Assembly (NCBI GenBank): GCA_028698695.1
Contig: JAQVWB010000068.1
Location: forward strand, 1 to 9,433
Reading direction: 5' to 3'
Source of the DNA: Syntrophomonadaceae bacterium
Lineage (GTDB): Bacteria > Bacillota > Syntrophomonadia > Syntrophomonadales > Syntrophomonadaceae
DNA length: 9,433 nt
Part shown: one piece after another, positions 1-5,843 of the stretch
Layout of the letters: each line of letters opens with the position of its first letter
How positions within the stretch are numbered: the first letter of the stretch is position 1
Program-made: the position numbers and the translations under genes
The notes under the pieces: model-generated
Told to the model about the DNA's origin: nothing
What the model saw: only the letters and a program-made list of their open reading frames with translations
The model's database searches: none

Positions 1-150
1 TGAATATACTGTTAACCCCAGCACACAAAACTGCTGTAAAATATAAAATATGGGACTAATGCAATATAGAAGTATTACAGGTTTTTTATTATAAAATTCA
101 TGATTTAAGGAAAATATATAATTATATTGCAGGTGGAAAGCATTGTACCC
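1..150. other. AT-rich intergenic sequence upstream of the abl promoter
   Basis: No coding frame with a credible start and ribosome binding site was found in this stretch, and no RNA gene was recognised. A weak inverted repeat, CTGTAA at 34-39 with TTACAG at 75-80, is followed by six Ts at 82-87. It could be the tail terminator of a gene lying to the left of the window, but the loop is about 35 bases and the stem only 6 base pairs, so this is uncertain. The rest is AT-rich sequence leading into the promoter at 151-179. Confidence 0.5.
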
Positions 151-179
151 TTTACACACATATCTACTTATGCTATAAT
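151..179 (+). promoter_or_regulatory. Sigma-A type promoter with extended -10 for the ablAB leader
   Basis: TTTACA at 151-156 (five of six matches to the -35 consensus) is separated by exactly 17 bases from a perfect TATAAT at 174-179. A TG dinucleotide at 171-172 makes this an extended -10 element. Transcription would start near 186, giving a leader of about 440 bases before the ablA start codon, with the riboswitch beginning about 80 bases into the transcript. A near-consensus promoter suits a gene set whose control is exerted afterwards by premature termination. The call rests on motif match and spacing only. Confidence 0.8.
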
Positions 180-263
180 ATTTAACCAAGCAGAACCGGG
201 CTTGCCAGCAGTCAATTTCCAAGCGTGTTTCTGCGAAATAATTATTAAAATAAAACATACTGG

Positions 264-389
264 AACGCTGAATCGCAAAAGCGAACGGGAGAACCATTTT
301 TGGGGTGAATCCTGTAATTACAGGTAGGGTTAGTTAACTCTTTCGATCCGAATCCGTCAGCTAATCTCGTAAGCGTTGTTGGGAAAGAG
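264..389 (+). ncRNA. c-di-AMP riboswitch aptamer (ydaO/yuaA class)
   Basis: This leader segment matches the conserved pattern of the ydaO/yuaA RNA in order. The closing helix P1 pairs AACGCT (264-269) with AGCGTT (372-377). A short hairpin TCGC/GCGA (273-276 with 281-284) follows the conserved GCTGAATC. Next come the ACGGGAGAACC segment and TTTTTGGGGTGAATC, the palindromic hairpin CCTG..CAGG (311-324), and the conserved GAATCCGTCAGCTAA (350-364) with CTCGTAAGCG. A long-range helix pairs CTCTTTC (338-344) with GAAAGAG (383-389), at the place where the ydaO crystal constructs have the same kind of pairing. This class is known to bind c-di-AMP and usually switches expression off when the ligand is abundant. 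It sits between the promoter at 151-179 and a terminator at 413-450, upstream of ablAB, so it should link osmolyte synthesis to the c-di-AMP/potassium/turgor signal. Recognition is by motif and pairing from memory; exact boundaries are approximate. Confidence 0.9.
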
Positions 390-412
390 CATCATTATTT
401 AACAAACTGATT

Positions 413-450
413 AAACGGTTGCAGTAATGCTCTGTAGCCGTTTCTGTTTT
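413..450 (+). terminator. Intrinsic terminator of the riboswitch expression platform
   Basis: AAACGGTTGC (413-422) pairs with GTAGCCGTTT (434-443) in a 10 base pair stem with two G-U pairs and an 11-base loop. It is followed by CTGTTTTA, a short, interrupted U tract. It lies 24 bases downstream of the riboswitch aptamer and well before the ablA start, as expected for transcriptional attenuation. The loop sequence ATGCTCT (427-433) is an exact complement of AGAGCAT (386-392). Four bases of that segment (386-389) are also used by the aptamer helix 338-344/383-389. This gives a plausible antiterminator that competes with ligand-bound folding. The weak U tract keeps confidence moderate. Confidence 0.65.
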
Positions 451-629
451 ATATGGTTATTGACACACTACTATACACATAACCTTATATGATGTAATCT
501 CCGGTTATTGAGAAATAACTGTCTTTCATTTCTTTTCCTAAACAATTTGCTTGTATTACCATACCATAAAGCTGAACTTTGTCCCTTCCCGCTCGCCTTT
601 GCTGTTAAAATCAGGAAAGGTGGTTAATA
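451..629 (+). other. ablA leader downstream of the attenuator, with ribosome binding site
   Basis: This is an untranslated stretch between the attenuator and ablA. GGTTAT (455-460), ATAACC (479-484) and GGTTAT (503-508) allow two mutually exclusive hairpins with 18-base loops. A second small hairpin, GTTATT/AATAAC (504-509 with 514-519), also overlaps the last copy. An exact TTGACA occurs at 460-465, but no -10 box sits at a normal distance. The ablA ribosome binding site is the purine-rich AAAGGTGG at 616-623, 6 bases before the ATG. No small open reading frame with a convincing start was found here. Confidence 0.5.
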
Positions 630-1901
630 ATGCACAACTATTATCAAGATATACCGCTGTACAAAGACGTTGACCCGGGGGAATGGAATAACTGGCACTG
701 GCAGTTGGCCAATCGCATTACCTGCATTGAGCAGTTGGAACAAGTTGTCAAACTGAGCCCGGCGGAAAGGAAAAATATCAGTCAGGGGTTGCAATCACTG
801 CGCATGGCAATTACCCCTTATTATGCCAGCTTAATGGATCCCGATAATGCCGACTGTCCAGTACGTAAACAGGCAATCCCCAGTATACTGGAAACCCATG
901 TTGATCTGTCGGAGAGCAGTGATCCTCTGCATGAAGAAATGGATTCCCCGGTTCCCGGGTTGACCCATCGCTACCCGGATCGAGTATTGTTGCTGGTTAC
1001 TGATCAATGTTCCATGTATTGCCGTCATTGTACCCGACGCCGTTTTGCCGGTCAGACTGACCAGGCCCTGTCAATTGAACAGATCAAAAAAGCGCTGCGC
1101 TATATCAAACAGCATCATGAAATACGTGACGTGCTGATCTCCGGTGGAGACCCTTTCTGTTTGCCGGATCAGCGCCTGGAGTATATTATCGCCAGTCTAA
1201 GGGAAATCGAGCATGTGGAGATAATCCGTATCGGTACCCGTACTCCGGTGGTTATGCCGCAGAGAATCACCGCGGAGTTGTGTACCATGCTGAAGAAATA
1301 TCAGCCCCTGTGGATCAATGTTCATTTTAATCATCCCCAAGAAATAACGCCGCAAGCCCAGGCAGCCTGTGCTCGGCTGGCCGATGCTGGTATCCCGCTG
1401 GGTAACCAGACGGTACTTTTAAAAGATGTCAATGACTGCCCCTATGTGATGAAGAAACTGATGCAACAATTACTGCAAATGCGGGTACGCCCCTATTACC
1501 TTTACCAGTGCGATCTGTCGGAAGGCATTGAGCATTTCCGCACCCCGGTGTCGCGCGGCATTGAGATCATTGAAATGCTGCGTGGCCATACCTCCGGTAT
1601 GGCTGTGCCTGTTTTTGTAGTGGATGCCCCGGGAGGCGGAGGCAAAATCCCGGTTGCCCCTCAGTATATGATCTCAAATTCTTCAGAGAAAACCATCCTG
1701 CGCAATTATGAAGGCGTCATCTGTACCTATGCCGAGCCTGAGGATAAAAGCCACAACTGCAAGGGGTGCGGTATTTGTGAGGATTTCCCGGTTTATGAGT
1801 ACCGAGGTCTGGAACAGCTATACCGCGATGAGAGAACGTCGCTCATACCCCGCAGCAATGTGCGCATGAAAAGGAGAGTTAAAATCAATGAAGCTAAGTA
1901 A
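630..1901 (+). CDS. ablA: L-lysine 2,3-aminomutase (radical SAM, PLP)
   Basis: This enzyme (also called KamA) interconverts L-lysine and L-beta-lysine in the cytoplasm using S-adenosylmethionine, a 4Fe-4S cluster and pyridoxal phosphate. The 423-residue product has the radical SAM motif CSMYCRHC (Cys127, Cys131, Cys134), the SAM-binding SGGDP (171-175), IGTRTPVV (201-208) and the PLP-lysine segment PGGGGK (Lys339). With a uniform offset of +2 to the Clostridium subterminale enzyme, the lysine-binding residues are kept: Arg136, Asp295 and Asp332. These acidic residues favour lysine over glutamate as substrate. Cys270 and the C-terminal Cys377, Cys380 and Cys383 would form the intersubunit zinc site, though the spacing is CxxCxxC rather than the CxCxxC I recall for C. 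subterminale. The C-terminal extension argues against EpmB, which is shorter. The start has an AAAGGTGG site 6 bases upstream. Overlap with ablB, and the absence of lysine-fermentation genes nearby, point to osmolyte synthesis rather than catabolism. Confidence 0.95.
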   Translation: MHNYYQDIPLYKDVDPGEWNNWHWQLANRITCIEQLEQVVKLSPAERKNISQGLQSLRMAITPYYASLMDPDNADCPVRKQAIPSILETHVDLSESSDPLHEEMDSPVPGLTHRYPDRVLLLVTDQCSMYCRHCTRRRFAGQTDQALSIEQIKKALRYIKQHHEIRDVLISGGDPFCLPDQRLEYIIASLREIEHVEIIRIGTRTPVVMPQRITAELCTMLKKYQPLWINVHFNHPQEITPQAQAACARLADAGIPLGNQTVLLKDVNDCPYVMKKLMQQLLQMRVRPYYLYQCDLSEGIEHFRTPVSRGIEIIEMLRGHTSGMAVPVFVVDAPGGGGKIPVAPQYMISNSSEKTILRNYEGVICTYAEPEDKSHNCKGCGICEDFPVYEYRGLEQLYRDERTSLIPRSNVRMKRRVKINEAK

Positions 1902-2745
1902 GTCTAACCGACACAGTGATTATCAGACTGTTGACGAGATCGAACTGTTCTGGGATTGGTCCAATCAGCGTTTAAAAATACTTGATTGTCACGACTTAAA
2001 CAACATTAACCTGCAGCACGTTATAGAGCTGGCAACGACTGCCGGGATAGGCAAAATTATGGCCTGGGCTCCGATTGCCAAGGGAAACGTACTGCTGGCG
2101 CAGGGCTTTGAGCAGGAAGGACTCATTCCAGGTTTTTTTGCTGGTCAGGATGCCGGTTGCTACTCTTATTATGTCAACCCCCGGCGCAGGATATCTGCTC
2201 ATAAATATGATGGCATATACCTGGCAGAAGACAGCCGCGAAGCAAATCAACCATCCACCAGGCCGGCTATAGCAGCTTTTGATTATCTGGTCAGAGATGC
2301 CCGGCCGTCCGATGTCTCCGGTATGACCAAGCTTTTCAGCAATATATTCTCCTCCTACCCCTCGCCGGTTTTTGAGGCTGATTATCTGCTCGCCAATATG
2401 CGCTCACAGCAAGTATTATACAAGCTTGCCCTGACCGGCAACAAGGTGATTGGGATCGCCTCAGCCGATATGGATGGCAGCAATCGCAATGCGGAAATGA
2501 CTGATTGTGCAACCGATCCGCAATACCGCGGGCAAGGCATACTGAGTCGCTTGTTATGTGATTTGGAAGCTGATCTGTACCGGCAAGGTTTTAGCTGTCT
2601 GTATACCCTTTGCCGGGCTGTCCAGCCAGCCGTCAACAAAGCTTTTCTGCGGCTGGATTATACCTTCGCCGGACGCCTGATAAATAACTGCAACATCTGC
2701 GGAGGCTATGAGGACATGAATCTGCTGGTAAAACACCGAGTCTGA
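1888..2745 (+). CDS. ablB: Beta-lysine N6-acetyltransferase (GNAT family)
   Basis: The predicted reaction is acetyl-CoA-dependent acetylation of the side-chain amine of beta-lysine, giving N-epsilon-acetyl-beta-lysine, a compatible solute known from methanogens and some bacteria. The 285-residue protein has an N-terminal family-specific region (about 1-130) and a C-terminal GNAT domain (about 134-283). The acetyl-CoA loop is QYRGQG (212-217) after the beta-strand NAEMTDCATDP. The later segment with LINNCNICGGYEDMN (264-278) resembles the conserved tail of the AblB family. The start codon lies inside the end of ablA, a 14-base overlap in another frame, with AAGGAG at 1871-1876, 11 bases upstream. 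Overlap and shared direction indicate translation from one transcript under the upstream riboswitch. The pairing with a lysine aminomutase is the strongest support for substrate specificity; a GNAT acting on another amine cannot be excluded from sequence alone. Confidence 0.9.
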   Translation: MKLSKSNRHSDYQTVDEIELFWDWSNQRLKILDCHDLNNINLQHVIELATTAGIGKIMAWAPIAKGNVLLAQGFEQEGLIPGFFAGQDAGCYSYYVNPRRRISAHKYDGIYLAEDSREANQPSTRPAIAAFDYLVRDARPSDVSGMTKLFSNIFSSYPSPVFEADYLLANMRSQQVLYKLALTGNKVIGIASADMDGSNRNAEMTDCATDPQYRGQGILSRLLCDLEADLYRQGFSCLYTLCRAVQPAVNKAFLRLDYTFAGRLINNCNICGGYEDMNLLVKHRV

Positions 2746-2754
2746 GCCATCCAA

Positions 2755-3930
2755 TTAAAGCTCGGCACCTTCATAAGCAGCCTGTAATATCTCTAGGACA
2801 TCCTGATAATGAAGGGGTTTAAATGCACCCAGTTCCCTGCTTGATACTGCTTTTTGAGCCATTTCTTCGAGGCGGATGTTTTCCACTCCGATTTCTTTTA
2901 AACTAGCGGCTAATCCCAGTGACTTGAAAAACGAAGCAGTTTGTTTAATAGCTAAGCGAGCGGCTGTCATATTATCATTCTCTGATATCCCCCATACCTG
3001 ACGGGCATATTCGGACAGTCGCACTGCGGTATGTTCATCCAATACGTGGCGCATCCAGTAAGGGGTGAGAATAGCCAATCCCAGACCATGCGTAATATCA
3101 TAAAGGGCGCTAATCTCATGTTCTATATCGTGGGTTGCCCAATCAGTGCGTTTACCAGCCGATAATAATCCATTCAGTGCCAGACAGCCGGTCCACATCA
3201 AATTGGCCCTGGCTTCATAGTTTTGTGGTTCAGCCATAGCTATTGGTGCGTAATGAATACAGGTTTTCAACATAGCTTCTGACATGCGATCCTGAATATA
3301 AGTACCCGGTGTAGGGCTGAAATATTGTTCAAATACATGGCTCATGATGTCAACCGTACCTGCAGCTGTCTGTTCGGGCGGAACAGTATAGGTGTATTCG
3401 GGGTCCAGTATGGAGAATCGGGGAATCAGATAACTGCTGCCGGTTCCTTTTTTTTCCATGGTAGCTTCATTACTGATTACCGCATTGCCATTCATTTCTG
3501 AACCGGTAGCGGCCAGCGTAAGTATTGTTCCCAGCGGCAAGGCCTCATTAATCCTGGCTTTGCGCGTAAAAAAGTCCCAGGCATCCCCTTCATGTTTGGC
3601 ACCGGCGGCGATTATTTTTGCACAGTCAATACTGCTGCCGCCACCTACCGCTAAGACCAATTGGCTATTTTTATCTTTACAAATAGCAATCCCCTTACGA
3701 ACACTGCTAATACGTGGATTCGGTTTTACTCCTGCCAGTTCTTCATAATCAATCCCATTATCTTTAAAAACTTGTACTACCTGATCGTAGAGGCCACTTT
3801 GTTTAATACTGCCCCCCCCATAGACCAAAAGCACTCTGGTTCCATATTGTAATATTTCTTTGCCCAGTTCACCGATTTTACCTTTCCCGAAATGGATACG
3901 GGAAGGTAATTGAAGATCAAAGTTTAACAT
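2755..3930 (-). CDS. Iron-family NADP(H)-dependent alcohol dehydrogenase (YqhD/BdhA type)
   Basis: This is a cytoplasmic group III (iron-containing family) alcohol dehydrogenase of 391 residues that would reduce aldehydes to alcohols or do the reverse. The N-terminal dinucleotide-binding half contains GGGSIK (38-43), the form typical of the NADPH-preferring YqhD/butanol dehydrogenase branch, and GGGSSID (96-102). Metal ligands fall at Asp194, His198, His267 and His281, the same numbers known for Escherichia coli YqhD. ATGSEMN (141-147) and the PRFSILDP segment are also family signatures. The start is supported by AGGAAG on the minus strand (3938-3943), 7 bases before the ATG. No clear promoter could be chosen in the AT-rich region upstream. 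It runs convergent to ablB with 9 bases between stop codons, and divergent from the gcv operon, so it is probably its own transcription unit. The physiological substrate (for example butyraldehyde or a general reactive aldehyde) cannot be told from sequence. Confidence 0.92.
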   Translation of the reverse strand: MLNFDLQLPSRIHFGKGKIGELGKEILQYGTRVLLVYGGGSIKQSGLYDQVVQVFKDNGIDYEELAGVKPNPRISSVRKGIAICKDKNSQLVLAVGGGSSIDCAKIIAAGAKHEGDAWDFFTRKARINEALPLGTILTLAATGSEMNGNAVISNEATMEKKGTGSSYLIPRFSILDPEYTYTVPPEQTAAGTVDIMSHVFEQYFSPTPGTYIQDRMSEAMLKTCIHYAPIAMAEPQNYEARANLMWTGCLALNGLLSAGKRTDWATHDIEHEISALYDITHGLGLAILTPYWMRHVLDEHTAVRLSEYARQVWGISENDNMTAARLAIKQTASFFKSLGLAASLKEIGVENIRLEEMAQKAVSSRELGAFKPLHYQDVLEILQAAYEGAEL

Positions 3931-4243
3931 CTTTACACTTCCTGTCTATAAAATTTGTTAGCTTACCATAACCCTATCCTTATAGTTAATAACTTTTTAG
4001 GACATGGTTTTCACTTTTATCTAAATTTTATACTATAATAAGCAGGAAATACCTTTTTATTGTAGAATGATTTTATGGTTTCCCTGTTTTTATTATTTGC
4101 AATAATGCTAAACATAATAATATTGGGATTTATGTTTCCTGGTTATATTCAAGTATATTTAATATTTTTGAATGGAATTAGTATTAAGGCACAAATTTAA
4201 TAATCAAATACATAAGGTTCCGATAAAATAAAGGAGGAGTACG
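3931..4243. other. Divergent AT-rich intergenic region between adh and gcvT
   Basis: This 313-base stretch is very AT-rich and holds the control signals for both the alcohol dehydrogenase (leftward) and the gcv operon (rightward). It contains the adh ribosome binding site (3938-3943, minus), a candidate plus-strand promoter at 4010-4039, a small hairpin ATTATT/AATAAT (4092-4097 with 4101-4106), and the strong gcvT ribosome binding site AAGGAGGAG (4231-4239). I looked for the paired glycine-binding aptamers often found before gcv operons and did not recognise them. No open reading frame worth calling was found. Confidence 0.6.
4010..4039 (+). promoter_or_regulatory. Candidate promoter for the gcv operon
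   Basis: A perfect TATAAT at 4034-4039 lies 18 bases downstream of TTCACT at 4010-4015, which matches four of six -35 positions. Transcription would start near 4046, leaving a leader of about 198 bases before gcvT. A weaker alternative nearer the gene is TTGCAA at 4097-4102 with TAATAT at 4118-4123, but its 15-base spacer is short. In sequence this AT-rich, chance -10 matches are expected, so the call is tentative. Confidence 0.4.
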
Positions 4244-5353
4244 ATGTCTTTAAGACAAACACCGTTATATGATATGCATCTTAAATATAACGGCAAAATG
4301 ATCGATTTTGGCGGATGGGAGCTACCAGTTCAATTTGAAGGAATGGGGATCATCAAAGAGCATAATATGGTGCGCGAAAGTGCAGGTTTGTTTGATGTTT
4401 CTCATATGGGCGAAGTTTTTATAACTGGTGAAAAAGCTGAGGATTTTGTGCAAGGTCTGGTTACTAATGATATAAGGGGTATGAAGGACTTTCAAATTCT
4501 TTATTCACCTATCTGTTATCCTGACGGTGGTGTAGTAGATGATCTGTTGATTTACAAATATAGTAACCAGAAGTATTTGCTGGTAATAAACGCCGGTAAT
4601 GCTGATAAAGATTTTTCCTGGATACAGCAAAATTTGATTGATGGCGTAACTGCCGTTAATGTATCTGCCGAATATGCCCAGTTAGCACTACAGGGTCCCC
4701 GTGCACAGGAAATATTACAAAAGATCTGTGATGTTGATTTGGACAGTATAAAATTTTTCTGGTTTAACCCTGCCGTTAAAGTTGCGGGTATGGAATGTAT
4801 TGTTTCCAGAACCGGTTATACCGGGGAGGATGGGTTTGAGGTTTATGTTAAAGCAGATGATGCAGCTTTTCTTTGGGAAGAAATACTGCAAGCAGGTGGA
4901 GATTTGGTAAGCCCAATTGGACTGGGTGCCCGGGATACGCTTCGTTTTGAAGCCAAACTCCCCCTGTATGGGCAGGAAATCGACCATGATATTACTCCTC
5001 TGGAGGCCGGACTGGGCTTTTTCGTTAAGCTGAATAAGGATGATGATTTTATTGGCAAATCAGCCTTGCTTAAACAAAAAGAGACTGGCCTCAGCAGAAA
5101 GCTGGTTGAGTTTGAGATGTTGGATAAAGGTATTCCCCGTTCTCATTATGAAATTCAAAAGGATGGCAAAGTTATTGGACATGTCACTACCGGGATGCAT
5201 TCCCCTACTTTTAAGAAACCCATTGGACTGGCATTAATCAGTATTGAATATAGCGAACCTGGTACGGAGATAGATATTATTATTCGTGATAAGCCAATTA
5301 AGGCTCGGGTTGGAACCGGTTTGTTTTATAAGAAACAAACTAAAGCCAAATAA
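4244..5353 (+). CDS. gcvT: Aminomethyltransferase, glycine cleavage T protein
   Basis: The T protein takes the aminomethyl group carried on lipoylated H protein, releases ammonia and forms 5,10-methylene-tetrahydrofolate. At 369 residues it has the usual length. It shows the N-terminal signature PLYDMHLKYNGKMIDFGGWELP (7-28, in part), SHMGEV (53-58), and GGVVDD (95-100), which contains the acidic residue expected to be catalytic. SRTGYTGEDGFEVY (188-201) and GARDTLRFEAKLPLYG (228-243) mark the folate-binding domain. The GcvT C-terminal barrel covers roughly 280-365. The start is fixed by AAGGAGG at 4231-4237, 6 bases before the ATG. It is the first gene of the gcv operon, with a longer gap (89 bases) to gcvH than the other gene pairs have. 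Identification is secure; the direction in which the cell runs the system (glycine breakdown or synthesis) cannot be judged from the window. Confidence 0.97.
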   Translation: MSLRQTPLYDMHLKYNGKMIDFGGWELPVQFEGMGIIKEHNMVRESAGLFDVSHMGEVFITGEKAEDFVQGLVTNDIRGMKDFQILYSPICYPDGGVVDDLLIYKYSNQKYLLVINAGNADKDFSWIQQNLIDGVTAVNVSAEYAQLALQGPRAQEILQKICDVDLDSIKFFWFNPAVKVAGMECIVSRTGYTGEDGFEVYVKADDAAFLWEEILQAGGDLVSPIGLGARDTLRFEAKLPLYGQEIDHDITPLEAGLGFFVKLNKDDDFIGKSALLKQKETGLSRKLVEFEMLDKGIPRSHYEIQKDGKVIGHVTTGMHSPTFKKPIGLALISIEYSEPGTEIDIIIRDKPIKARVGTGLFYKKQTKAK

Positions 5354-5442
5354 GTTTTATATTTGCCAGTATTGTTTGGTGGCATAGCAAGACTTGTAAT
5401 TTGTAACGGTAATCTTATTAAAATATAGCGGAGGGATAAGTA

Positions 5443-5829
5443 ATGAACATACCTGGAAACTTATTGTATACGGACGAGCATGAGTGGATAAGCGTAGACG
5501 GCGATACTGGTCGTATTGGTATCACTGATTATGCGCAACACCATCTGGGAGATATCGTATTTGTTGAACTGCCTGAAGTTGGTGATAGTTTCGCTATGCG
5601 TGATGCAGTTGGAGTAATCGAATCTGTAAAAGCAGTTGTATCGCTTTATACTCCCGCTTCAGGTACTATTTTGGAAGTTAATGAAGAGTTGGAAGACTCA
5701 CCTGAATTATTAAACGAAGCGCCTTACGACAGCTGGATTGCGGTTATAGAATTAGGTGATAAAAATGATCTGCAAAAACTAATGACTGCTGAAGCCTATG
5801 CGGCCTTTTGCCAGACACTTGAAGATTAA
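5443..5829 (+). CDS. gcvH: Glycine cleavage H protein (lipoyl carrier)
   Basis: This 128-residue carrier protein holds a lipoyl arm that shuttles the aminomethyl group from the P protein to the T protein and is then reoxidised by the L protein. The lipoylation site is Lys63 in the motif ESVKAV (60-65). The opening LLYTDEHEWI (7-16) and the GITDYAQHHLGDIVFVELP stretch (about 26-44) are typical of the family. The ribosome binding site GGAGGG at 5430-5435 lies 7 bases before the ATG. The 89-base gap after gcvT contains only a weak hairpin, TGCCA (5364-5368) with TGGCA (5380-5384), without a U tract, so cotranscription with gcvT is still likely. gcvPA follows 14 bases later. Confidence 0.97.
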   Translation: MNIPGNLLYTDEHEWISVDGDTGRIGITDYAQHHLGDIVFVELPEVGDSFAMRDAVGVIESVKAVVSLYTPASGTILEVNEELEDSPELLNEAPYDSWIAVIELGDKNDLQKLMTAEAYAAFCQTLED

Positions 5830-5843
5830 GGAGGATTCATTTA

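Noticed and set aside
34..87. Possible terminator of an upstream gene (CTGTAA/TTACAG followed by six Ts)
   Set aside because: Only 6 base pairs close a loop of about 35 bases in AT-rich sequence; too weak to call as a feature.
127..327. A 66-codon frame with a TTG start on the plus strand
   Set aside because: It spans the promoter at 151-179 and half of the riboswitch aptamer, has no ribosome binding site, and its product has no recognisable features.
460..493. Second ablA promoter from an exact TTGACA at 460-465
   Set aside because: The best -10-like box, TATGAT at 488-493, is 22 bases away, too far for sigma-A; boxes at 17-19 bases match poorly.
630..1901. Identity as EpmB (lysine 2,3-aminomutase acting on elongation factor P) or as glutamate 2,3-aminomutase
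   Set aside because: The C-terminal extension with zinc cysteines is present and the lysine-binding Asp295 and Asp332 are kept; the partner gene is ablB.
3458..3748. A 96-codon plus-strand frame inside the alcohol dehydrogenase gene
   Set aside because: It is antisense to a clearly conserved enzyme, and its product resembles no family.
5354..5442. Terminator or promoter in the gcvT-gcvH gap
   Set aside because: The only hairpin (TGCCA/TGGCA) lacks a U tract, and no -35/-10 pair with good spacing was seen.
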